From the IMG/VR virus record IMGVR_UViG_3300028920_000278, positions 1-23,059 of that record: a stretch of DNA of 23,059 nucleotides. One strand, given 5' to 3'. Position 1 is the first letter of the stretch, and each line of letters starts with the position of its first letter. The notes under the pieces are model-generated. The model saw nothing but the letters and a program-made list of their open reading frames with translations, was not told where the DNA came from and ran no database searches. This stretch comes from a virus. The position numbers and the translations under genes are program-made. Of this stretch, positions 16,416 to 23,059 are shown in pieces.

Positions 16416-17444
16416 TCACCCCGTGTAACGCCGCTGCCGTACCGTGCTCAGGGCCACCACGTCACCGTCACCGGTCGGGGTGAATCGCAGCTCTGGCACC
16501 AGAGGGAAAGCCCAGTCAGGAATGGTGAACGCGAGTGATAGCTCAGCGTCAGGCGATTCTGTATCAATGTCCCAGCAATTCTCAAGGCCGCCTAAACCTG
16601 ACTCTTGAATGTAGACTGTCAACCCGCTCGAGTCGAGAATGATCCTGGTGCAAAGGTTTGCCCCGGCATTGATGAAACCCGAAACGCTATCGGTCACGGT
16701 TGTCGGGATGTTGTTCGAGCCGTAGTCGCTGACGGTGATGTCGAGGTCGCCCGAGCCCCTGCTGCCCGGCGCTATGGTGACAAGAATCTCATACTCACTT
16801 CCATGGGTCAGGGCAAACTCGAAAACACCCAGGTCACACAAAAACCTGGCGGCCCACTCATAGCCCACTGAGCTGTAGAAAAGCGGCATCACGTCATCGG
16901 TCGGCATGAGTACCCGAGCCTCGGCAGAATCGGACAGGTCAAGCTCGGCACCGAGCCAGCTGCCACCGACCGGCACCGGCCCCGGTGGAATGTTATAGAC
17001 CCACTCATCATCAGCATGACGGTTGATGATGAACAGCCCGCCAGAGCCGTCGATGGGGTAGGGGTCGAACGCTGTCCCGCTTTCCGGTGACCATTCCGTC
17101 TCGAGGTTTTTGGTGATGTCCTGGGCAATCAGAAACGGCCCCCCGACTGGGGTGCGGATTGCGCCGGCCGGGCTGGTGATTTCGAGGTCATACCAGAACG
17201 CACCAACGCGGTCGGTGTCTGTAGCTGATGGGGTGATTCTGACCAGGCCCGGCGAAACAATGGTGCCGGCGCAAGTGAATTCGGGATCATCAGCCGGGCC
17301 TGGCTCTTTTTTCGAGTTGACCGACATAAGTGCCGAGTAACCGGTCAGGTCGAGTAGGTTGCCGTCGGAGTCTGACAGCAAAAAATCGAGGTCGTAACTG
17401 TCACCCCTCACCATCTGAATGGGCTGCTGAACTCGCTTTGCCAT
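16416..17444 (-). CDS. Putative structural protein with BppU-like N-terminal domain (342 aa)
   Basis: Residues about 5-110 follow the pattern of the BppU-type N-terminal beta-sandwich of phage baseplate and appendage proteins: a GDSYDLDFLLSDSDGN segment, then LDLTGYSALMSV, then a TDTDRVGAFWYDLEI segment, then GGPFLIAQDITK. The remaining 230 residues are strand-rich with several aromatic residues, including WLGAELDLSD, YEWAARFLCDLGVFEFALTH and LCTRIILDSSGLTVYIQESG. They may form a lectin-like or LamG-like sandwich; that is an inference from pattern only. The ATG at 17444 is one base after the preceding stop, with a GAGG upstream. The gene ends 3 nt before the large terminase start. Confidence 0.55.
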   Translation of the reverse strand: MAKRVQQPIQMVRGDSYDLDFLLSDSDGNLLDLTGYSALMSVNSKKEPGPADDPEFTCAGTIVSPGLVRITPSATDTDRVGAFWYDLEITSPAGAIRTPVGGPFLIAQDITKNLETEWSPESGTAFDPYPIDGSGGLFIINRHADDEWVYNIPPGPVPVGGSWLGAELDLSDSAEARVLMPTDDVMPLFYSSVGYEWAARFLCDLGVFEFALTHGSEYEILVTIAPGSRGSGDLDITVSDYGSNNIPTTVTDSVSGFINAGANLCTRIILDSSGLTVYIQESGLGGLENCWDIDTESPDAELSLAFTIPDWAFPLVPELRFTPTGDGDVVALSTVRQRRYTG

Positions 17445-17445
17445 C

Positions 17446-17706
17446 CTAAACCTCGACTTTCAAACGGTCATTGATTTTGACGTTGATGCCGCCGTCCTGC
17501 TCGACATCAATGCCCCTCACCACTGTAACCTCGATCTCATCATTGGCCAGCTCGATTCTGAAACCGGGCTCAATCTGAACATCAACAGAGTCAACAATGA
17601 TTGTCTCGCCAGGCCCAGACCCGGCAGTAATTGCCAGCAGGTGCTCGAGCGCCGTGCCCGTTGACAGGCTCGAAAGCGAAACGAGCTGCTCGCCGGTGGT
17701 GGTCAC
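17446..17706 (-). CDS. Small hypothetical protein (86 aa) of the appendage cluster
   Basis: The frame could begin at a TTG (17724), but the better start is GTG at 17706. It overlaps the preceding stop as GTGA and has GAAGGTG about 5 nt upstream, giving 86 aa beginning MTTTGEQLVSLSSLSTGTAL. The product is acidic and appears all-beta, with alternating hydrophobic strands (ETIIVDSVDVQIEPGFRIEL, DEIEVTVVRGIDVE, GGINVKINDRLKVEV). It has no cysteine, signal peptide or membrane segment. It may be a small trimerising or capping structural protein partnered with its neighbours, but no family is recognised. Confidence 0.5.
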   Translation of the reverse strand: MTTTGEQLVSLSSLSTGTALEHLLAITAGSGPGETIIVDSVDVQIEPGFRIELANDEIEVTVVRGIDVEQDGGINVKINDRLKVEV

Positions 17707-18191
17707 GGTAACACCTTCGACCAAACGGCCTCAGCCGCCTGGGCCGCCGACAAGTCATTGAGCGCATCAACCGCAGACTGAATTTCATTGACAGCCAGCA
17801 GGGCGTCAGATTCCTCGGGCGTCAGCCCGCTCTGCCCGACCTCGACCACAGTCGAGGCCGCCGACTGAATCAGTAGCACCTGCACCCCGGCACTGTACGC
17901 GATGGGGTCGCCGCCAGGACCACCGACAAGATTGCCGCCCCTGACTGTGGCGATATAGGCCCCGGTTTCAAAGTGCAGCTGCCAGTCATCTTGCAGCTCG
18001 ACGGTGATGCCGACACCAACGCCACCGCCGAGCGATTCCTTGCCTGATGCTGTTGCTATTTGACTGTATGCCATGCCGGTCTGACTGGCCTCGGCCTCGC
18101 GGATTGCGTCGATGAGATCCTGCACCTCGACCTCGGTCTGACCACCGCCGACCTCGATGAATGAGTCGAGAAAATCGAAGGTAAAACTCAT
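17703..18191 (-). CDS. Hypothetical virion-associated protein (162 aa)
   Basis: The ATG at 18191 overlaps the previous stop codon as ATGA, so translation is probably coupled; no strong ribosome binding site is seen. The product begins with an acidic helical stretch (residues 13-45, VGGGQTEVEVQDLIDAIREA). A Gly-rich strand region follows (SLGGGVGVGITVELQDDWQL, about 51-70, then an IATVRGGNLVGGPGGDP segment). It ends with a helical region containing LTPEESDALLAVNEIQ and AAEAVWSKVLP. This arrangement of a beta segment plus a helical tail suggests a small oligomeric structural or linker protein rather than an enzyme. I do not recognise a family. Its position inside the appendage cluster suggests it assembles with the two large proteins before it. 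Confidence 0.55.
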   Translation of the reverse strand: MSFTFDFLDSFIEVGGGQTEVEVQDLIDAIREAEASQTGMAYSQIATASGKESLGGGVGVGITVELQDDWQLHFETGAYIATVRGGNLVGGPGGDPIAYSAGVQVLLIQSAASTVVEVGQSGLTPEESDALLAVNEIQSAVDALNDLSAAQAAEAVWSKVLP

Positions 18192-21070
18192 GCGACAATC
18201 GTATCTTCAACCATCTGCACCTGAACAGCGAGCCCGGCTGACGTGATGGTCGCAGGCTGCCTGATGGGCAGATAGCCGTAGAGTCTGACAATGATGAACA
18301 CCGGGGTGTCGCTTCCATAGTTGTAGCTGTCTGAATACTCCCCGCCCGACTCTGTACCGTCGCTGATGAGGGTGCCGTCTGTTTCCTCGATGCGTACCCT
18401 GGCGCCAGTCTCAAGGCCAGTGACCTCAAGCGTCACCGCATTCTGCACAGTGGTCGAGGCTCCCGATCCATTGCGGACTGTTGGTGACTGCCCACCGCCT
18501 GTGACGTTAATCGTGACCGAGCCGCCCGAGTTGTTGAACAGGGCAGCAGTGTCGGTCCCGTTCGCACCGAAGCCGGTGAACGTCAGGGAATCGAATGTGT
18601 AGGTTCCCGGTGTCTCGATGATGATCGCATGACCATCCACAAGATCGTCTGCTGCCTCAAACGCGCAGCCCGAGATGTCTGTGCTGCTTCTCCACGTTAT
18701 CATCCCATCGTCGGCAGGAACGTCTACGTTGACGATGAGGGTGGAGTTGCGGACCTCGGCACCGTTGTCGATGATGCCGTTTCCCCCGACGAAAAGCTGG
18801 CGGCTGAACGTATCGTCCACGTCAAGATTTACGTTTCCGAAGACGTAAGTGTTGCCGTCGAAGTTGTGCGTCGCCAATCCACTGAGAGTGTAGTCGACGC
18901 GGAACGGACCCGATGCCCCGATCTGCGAGTTCTTCAGCGTCAGCTCATCACCGGACTGCGAGAGGAAGTCAAATCCAACAACCTCACGATAAGTAGCTAA
19001 CCTTGTGGTTCCGTTTGCCAATGGTGGAAATGCAACCGACTTTTCTGAATCTGAAAAGAAAGTTGATTCTCCAGTTGCGCCAATCTGAAGAGAGCCGAGG
19101 TAGGTGAACTGAAGGTCCGATGGCTGTGATGCAAGTGCCGGAGCAAGTCTCGCAAAGAGTGCTGTCACTTGAGCAAGATCTACCGGAGCCGTAGAGAGTC
19201 CCCCGTATATTTTTAGCGGGTTAATAAGCCCAGGGGAGCCAATCTGGTTGACGTTACCGTCACTAACCTGCTTATTATTACCAATGTTCATATTGACTAT
19301 GTGGCTTACCGATGCCGCATTAAATGTCCCGAAAGACGAGTAGGCCATTTCCTGAACTGCCGTTGATCCCGGCTCGATCTGAGTGAACCTGTTAATGAGA
19401 TTTTTACCGTCAACATCAATATCGACCACTCTCCAAGCTATCCAGTCCCCGTCCGAGTCGATGAACACGATCAGAGATCGCTGGTAGTGAGACACATCGC
19501 TATCAATCTCAAAAGTGAGTATCTCGCTGGACATATCCCTTGGAGTTGAGAAGTAGGCGCTCACACCCTCGTAGTTCTGGTTAAATCCATTGTCACCTTT
19601 GTATAGGCCAAACCCGAAAGAGGTTGAGCCATGCTGACCCGAATCAGCCATCCCTGTGAAAGTTCCGTCGTCAGCAAAGACTCCAAAGTCCACGATGTAG
19701 CACGTCCCGCTTCCATCCTTGGTTAGCTGCAATGGGTCTTTAAAATCATCGCGACCAGAAGGGCCGGCAGTGAAAAACCAATTTTTATTATTAGTCATCT
19801 TCCCGTCAGTGGCAGTTCCAGCTCCGCACGGCACAAGCTGGAGCTTGGTATCACTCACGACCCATGCCCAATAGAACCCACCATCAGTGAGTGCAGAGTC
19901 GAGCGATCCGGTGTTCTCATCGAGGAACACTACCCTTGATCGAGTGATTCCGTGCGCGGCAGTCGTTGTGACAGTGCAAGGATCGAGGTAGTGAGTCTCA
20001 CCCGATCCAGCTGTGAGGTCCATCGGAGTGTAAAGAGTGAACTGCTGCAAGTCTTGGGTCCACTGCCACAGCTTAATCGTGTTGGCGTCGATCACTTCAA
20101 CGGTATAGAAAGTTGAGTCAGTCAGGCCGATGTTGTCACTTCCACCTGACTTCTCATACTTCACTTTTTGCCACTTCACAAACGGGTGACTCGTGATCGT
20201 GATCTCGTCGGTCGTGCCATTCACCGCACTGGAAGTGTTGAAGGACAGCCGTGCGTCCTCACCGCTAATCGTGGCCTGTGGGAACGCATCTCCTTCCATA
20301 TTCACGCCACTGTCACGCAGTGCGGTCAGCCATGAAATGTTGCCGTTGGTGTAGGAGAAAGTCTCGGTCGGATAATCGAGCGCTGCCGGTGGTGCCGTGT
20401 TCCCGTTCGTGAATATCTCCATCGTGAGAGCAACGTAGTCGTCACCCGTTGCCTCCCAGTCCACCCCGGATATCACCGTGCTGGCCGATTCATAAGTGAA
20501 CTCAATACCTGCAACTGTAGTATGGTCCTCACCCTCATTGCTACCAGTGGATTGCCGATAATCAGAGAACACGATGAAGTTCGGGCCGGGGTCAACATCG
20601 GGATTGAGTGGTGTTGCGTCTTCTGCCCACATCATCGAGAGAATCCACGAGTTTGCCTTTTCTGTTGTGATGTCAGGGTTATCTGTGTAGGTGCCGTCAA
20701 CTGTTCTTTGAGTAACAGCCGTTGCTCCTATCGAAAACGTATCAGTGGTCGTGTCCGTATCCGTGAACACAAACCCACCGATGGTCCACTCAGAGTCCGT
20801 TCCAGTCATAACTATGTCTGGATAGGTCTCACCGTCAGCTGTGGCAATCCTCTTAAAGCATACAACACGAAGGTCGTTGTCTTGTTTTGAGAACTCTACC
20901 GTCCACCCGCTCGGAGTCGTCGGAGTGGCAGGGCTGCTACTGACCTCGGTGGTGCCGACAAACAGAAGCATGAGATTACCAGTATCGGCACTCAGACCAA
21001 GCGCCGGAATCTCTAACGACTTCCCAACCCCCTCAGTGGTGGAGTTGTTTGACTCGTAGGTGTAGGCCAC
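18188..21070 (-). CDS. Large putative appendage or adhesin protein (960 aa)
   Basis: The gene starts with GTG at 21070 behind a six-G ribosome binding site 4 nt upstream, matching the layout of the preceding gene. The product is 960 aa, acidic and Thr/Ser/Asp/Gly-rich, and looks like a long all-beta extracellular protein. The N-terminal 200 residues resemble a jelly-roll-like module (PSGWTVEF, FVFTDTDTTTDTFSIGATAV). The middle contains strand-rich and NNS/GG repeats of the kind found in solenoids (about residues 700-880). The last 55 residues form a domain shared with the 470-aa neighbour (SDTPVFIIVRLYGYLP near the end). DNA from about 18600 to 21060 is visibly less GC-rich than the flanks, which points to an imported central part. 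It is most likely a receptor-binding or head/tail fibre protein. No enzymatic motif is seen. Confidence 0.6.
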   Translation of the reverse strand: MAYTYESNNSTTEGVGKSLEIPALGLSADTGNLMLLFVGTTEVSSSPATPTTPSGWTVEFSKQDNDLRVVCFKRIATADGETYPDIVMTGTDSEWTIGGFVFTDTDTTTDTFSIGATAVTQRTVDGTYTDNPDITTEKANSWILSMMWAEDATPLNPDVDPGPNFIVFSDYRQSTGSNEGEDHTTVAGIEFTYESASTVISGVDWEATGDDYVALTMEIFTNGNTAPPAALDYPTETFSYTNGNISWLTALRDSGVNMEGDAFPQATISGEDARLSFNTSSAVNGTTDEITITSHPFVKWQKVKYEKSGGSDNIGLTDSTFYTVEVIDANTIKLWQWTQDLQQFTLYTPMDLTAGSGETHYLDPCTVTTTAAHGITRSRVVFLDENTGSLDSALTDGGFYWAWVVSDTKLQLVPCGAGTATDGKMTNNKNWFFTAGPSGRDDFKDPLQLTKDGSGTCYIVDFGVFADDGTFTGMADSGQHGSTSFGFGLYKGDNGFNQNYEGVSAYFSTPRDMSSEILTFEIDSDVSHYQRSLIVFIDSDGDWIAWRVVDIDVDGKNLINRFTQIEPGSTAVQEMAYSSFGTFNAASVSHIVNMNIGNNKQVSDGNVNQIGSPGLINPLKIYGGLSTAPVDLAQVTALFARLAPALASQPSDLQFTYLGSLQIGATGESTFFSDSEKSVAFPPLANGTTRLATYREVVGFDFLSQSGDELTLKNSQIGASGPFRVDYTLSGLATHNFDGNTYVFGNVNLDVDDTFSRQLFVGGNGIIDNGAEVRNSTLIVNVDVPADDGMITWRSSTDISGCAFEAADDLVDGHAIIIETPGTYTFDSLTFTGFGANGTDTAALFNNSGGSVTINVTGGGQSPTVRNGSGASTTVQNAVTLEVTGLETGARVRIEETDGTLISDGTESGGEYSDSYNYGSDTPVFIIVRLYGYLPIRQPATITSAGLAVQVQMVEDTIVA

Positions 21071-21081
21071 GGTGCCCCCCG

Positions 21082-22494
21082 CTACGTCACGATGTTGTCG
21101 ACGGTCCTGATTGCAGCCTGAGACAGCCCGGTGCTCGAAACCGTGCCGTCAATCTCGAATGGAATGATGCCTTTCTTCCGCACCCGGATGCGCACCGGAA
21201 TGTCGGTGCTGTAAATGAGCGAGTTGCTCTCAGCGGTGGAATCGGCCACAAGGTCGAGCAGCGGCACCCATACGTCCTCCGCGCTGTTGTAGGTACGTCC
21301 CAGCCCACCAGGGTGCTCGGTGGCGTTGAGGGTGAACGTTGAGCCCGTCCACGATGAATAACTGTACCTGTCCTCGGTGCCGTCGCCGTTGTCCACCCGG
21401 AACCACCCAGCTGATGGCGTGTCGCCTGCGATGGATTCCTGCACAACAAAGTCAGGGTCACCGCTGCCGTTGCCGCTTGCCGCCCCGGTGTAGGTGTCTT
21501 TCTCGATGTCACCGGCTGGCGCATCGAGCACCGCCACCATCACGCTGTCGCCAGACACCAGCGACGTGACCTCGACATAAACCAGGTTGGGTGGGTTCTG
21601 GGTGTCACCGTCGGCGTCGGTGAGCTGAAATGTCTGGTTTGCGGCGTAGTTGGTGAGCCATACACCTCGAGCACCAAAGAACGTGCCGCCAGCAAACGTG
21701 CCGAACGGTGCAACCTTGATGGGTGTATACGGTGTCACCTCATCTGCCGACTGATAGAACTCGGCCGGGTTGCCGTTGAGGCTGCCGCTGGCGTTATGGC
21801 GGCAGGCCCACTTGAGCCGCTCGTAAACCTGAGCCATTGTGCGACCACCGCAGTCGATTTCAACGTCATACGGTTGCGGCCCGTTGCCGTTGTTCAGGTC
21901 TCGGCTGATCGAGCCGAAGGTAATCGTAACGTCGGTCCAGGTGGCGATGGTGCCCTCTGCGGTCTGGTTGTTTGCGTCTGTCGCGGTCGCCAACGGCACC
22001 GCGTTTCGGCCACCAGCCGTCAGGTCAATCTCGAAGAAATCGAACGCGCTGCCGAGGTCACGAATATAGACAGTGATAACGCTGCTGTCGATTTCGACCC
22101 CGGACGCTTTGACCTTGATGAGAACGTCGATGTGGTCGGTGCTCCACCAGGGGGTAATCTCTGCACCGTCCTGCTCGATGTAGATTTGAGATCCGGCGAC
22201 GATTGTGCCCAGGGTGTAGATGTTGGCCCATAAGTCATCATTGGTGGTGTCGTTGATGGCGCCGCCGCTCAAGTATTCATAATCCGAGTCGGAGCTAAAC
22301 GCCCAGCCGTTGATGAGCGAGTAGGCCGTCGGAGTCTGAGCCGACATCGGCACGTCATCGTCAAGCTGCCCCAGTTCATCGAAGGTATCCATAAGCCAGG
22401 AGTACATCTCATTACAGGTGTACACCGTGCTGCCGCTGGTGTGGCTGATCTCCTGGGTGCCGTAGTTGATTGTCCAGTCATCAGCGATTGCCAT
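21082..22494 (-). CDS. Putative virion appendage protein (470 aa)
   Basis: I do not recognise a named family with certainty. The protein is acidic, rich in Thr, Ser, Asp and Gly and predicted to be mostly beta-strand, as expected of an extracellular phage structural protein. An early segment (about residues 25-45, MYSWLMDTFDELGQLDDDVP) looks helical. A mid region carries repeated short strands with DPDFVVQ and DRYSYSSW. The last 43 residues (YSTDIPVRIRVRKKGIIPFE onward) align clearly with the end of the next gene's product, so both share a C-terminal domain. There is no signal peptide. The ribosome binding site is a six-G run 4 nt before the ATG at 22494. Its place directly after the small terminase is unusual for a virion gene. 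It could be a head fibre, decoration or tail fibre protein. Confidence 0.6.
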   Translation of the reverse strand: MAIADDWTINYGTQEISHTSGSTVYTCNEMYSWLMDTFDELGQLDDDVPMSAQTPTAYSLINGWAFSSDSDYEYLSGGAINDTTNDDLWANIYTLGTIVAGSQIYIEQDGAEITPWWSTDHIDVLIKVKASGVEIDSSVITVYIRDLGSAFDFFEIDLTAGGRNAVPLATATDANNQTAEGTIATWTDVTITFGSISRDLNNGNGPQPYDVEIDCGGRTMAQVYERLKWACRHNASGSLNGNPAEFYQSADEVTPYTPIKVAPFGTFAGGTFFGARGVWLTNYAANQTFQLTDADGDTQNPPNLVYVEVTSLVSGDSVMVAVLDAPAGDIEKDTYTGAASGNGSGDPDFVVQESIAGDTPSAGWFRVDNGDGTEDRYSYSSWTGSTFTLNATEHPGGLGRTYNSAEDVWVPLLDLVADSTAESNSLIYSTDIPVRIRVRKKGIIPFEIDGTVSSTGLSQAAIRTVDNIVT

Positions 22495-22508
22495 ATCACC
22501 CCCCGTGC

Positions 22509-22985
22509 TTAGTTGGCCACCTGGCCGGTGACGGTTGACTTGCCGAGGTTGTCGATAAGCGCCCGAGCTTTGGCCTCATCAGACTCGACCTCGGAGTTGA
22601 CCGGGTTGGTGGGCGCGGCGCCGGCGCTGGCCGGGGTCAGCCCGAATTCCTTGAACATTCTGAGCATAATACGCTCGGCCTCGGCCCTGATGTTGGTGGC
22701 CGGGTTGCGCTTGGGTTCGCCTTTGTCGTTATAGACCAGTAGGCCCCTGACGGCCACGTTGGCCTCGGCCTGGGCAACTACGTCGAACTGCCGACACAGT
22801 ATCTCGAGGGCCGGCAGGTCACCCCTTGTCAGTGTGCCCCTCGAGCACAACTCACCACCGATGTCGCGCCATGCCTTGCGGCCTGGCGGCCCCATGCCCT
22901 TGGGTGCTCGAGGTAGCTGCTTCGGCAGCAGGGTGGTGCGAGCGGCAATTGTTGCCGTGCCTGGTTTGCGTTGGTTACCGGCCAT
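22509..22985 (-). CDS. terS: Terminase small subunit, P27-like
   Basis: The 158-aa product would recognise phage DNA and load it onto the large terminase for packaging into the prohead. The N terminus is basic and proline-rich (KPGTATIAARTTLLPKQLPRAP). It is followed by the family pattern of an alpha-helical core: a KAWRDIGGELCSRGTLTRGD segment (about residues 36-56), a helix with LEILCRQFDVVAQAE, and a late LRMFKEFGLTPASA segment (about 109-122). The last pattern and the overall length are typical of the P27 family. The start ATG at 22985 has a purine-rich GGGAAGGG about 8 nt upstream. Unusually, the large subunit gene does not follow directly but lies about 6 kb downstream. Confidence 0.85.
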   Translation of the reverse strand: MAGNQRKPGTATIAARTTLLPKQLPRAPKGMGPPGRKAWRDIGGELCSRGTLTRGDLPALEILCRQFDVVAQAEANVAVRGLLVYNDKGEPKRNPATNIRAEAERIMLRMFKEFGLTPASAGAAPTNPVNSEVESDEAKARALIDNLGKSTVTGQVAN

Positions 22986-23058
22986 CGCGGCCGCCCTTCC
23001 CTGGTGTGTAAATCATGACACCAGACTTTGATTTAGACCGGCCGCCGTGTGCGTCTTG
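22975..23058 (-). CDS. C-terminal end of an unidentified upstream gene (partial)
   Basis: A minus-strand frame is open from the right edge of the window and stops at TAA (22977-22975), giving about 27 residues that include DAHGGR and end GGRDGR. It overlaps the start of the small terminase gene by 11 nt, the kind of junction seen throughout this operon. In many phages an HNH endonuclease gene lies just upstream of a P27-type small terminase. The fragment is too short to show an HNH motif, so that identity is only a guess. A second frame from 23057 (starting KTHTAAG) is also open at the edge and stops after about 14 residues, so the choice of frame is uncertain. Confidence 0.3.
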   Translation of the reverse strand, partial: QDAHGGRSKSKSGVMIYTPGKGGRDGR

Positions 23059-23059
23059 C
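22986..23059. other. Short non-annotated right edge
   Basis: These 74 bases hold the probable end of an upstream gene and the small terminase ribosome binding site (GGGAAGGG on the minus strand). I see no promoter or terminator here. Confidence 0.5.

Noticed and set aside
17446-17724. TTG start for the small appendage gene
   Set aside because: GTG at 17706 overlaps the preceding stop as GTGA and has a GAAGGTG at the right distance, which fits better.
1-23059. Integrase, attachment site, CRISPR array or defence genes
   Set aside because: None of these is visible; all supported genes belong to packaging, head, tail or putative appendage functions.

Overview
This window is a structural (packaging, head and tail) module of a tailed double-stranded DNA phage or prophage with long non-contractile-type tail genes. 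Every gene I can support reads on the minus strand, so transcription runs from about 23059 down to 1. The evidence is a standard late-gene order: small terminase, large terminase, HK97-type portal, prohead protease, HK97-fold major capsid protein, connector, tail completion proteins, tail tube, tail assembly chaperone pair with a -1 frameshift, tape measure, tail-tip proteins. The DNA is GC-rich by eye (about 60 percent or more) except for one island. The host cannot be fixed. GC content and the DUF2163-like tail-tip protein are compatible with an alphaproteobacterial or actinobacterial host, probably environmental. No integrase, repressor, replication or lysis gene is present, so lifestyle is unknown.

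Layout in the direction of transcription. 23058-22975: end of an unidentified upstream gene. 22985-22509: P27-like small terminase. 22494-16416: five genes that look like virion appendage proteins (470, 960, 162, 86 and 342 aa), placed unusually between the two terminase genes. 16412-14871: large terminase. 14874-12790: portal fused to a Mu gpF-like domain. 12786-12172: prohead protease. 12153-10840: major capsid protein, followed by an intrinsic terminator. 10784-8979: small basic protein, connector, Mu gpG/HK97 gp10-like protein and gp37-like tail terminator. 8973-7975: tail tube. 7954-7885: an intergenic 70-nt cloverleaf-like RNA. 7858-7068: tail assembly chaperone and its frameshift product. 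7060-4031: tape measure. 4020-1: tail-tip proteins, the last running off the left edge.

The genes form one tightly packed late operon. Most junctions overlap by 1-8 nt or are separated by under 20 nt, and many starts are GTG. Only two real intergenic gaps exist, and both hold an RNA structure: the terminator after the capsid gene and the tRNA-like fold after the tail tube gene. Both follow genes whose products are needed in large numbers, so both may help set the high capsid and tube expression relative to downstream genes.

The most interesting items are the cloverleaf-like RNA at 7885-7954, the complete -1 frameshift signal at 7438-7487, the appendage gene cluster splitting the terminase genes, the shared C-terminal domain and twin ribosome binding sites of its two large proteins, and a lower-GC island inside the 960-aa gene that suggests module exchange in a receptor-binding-type protein.
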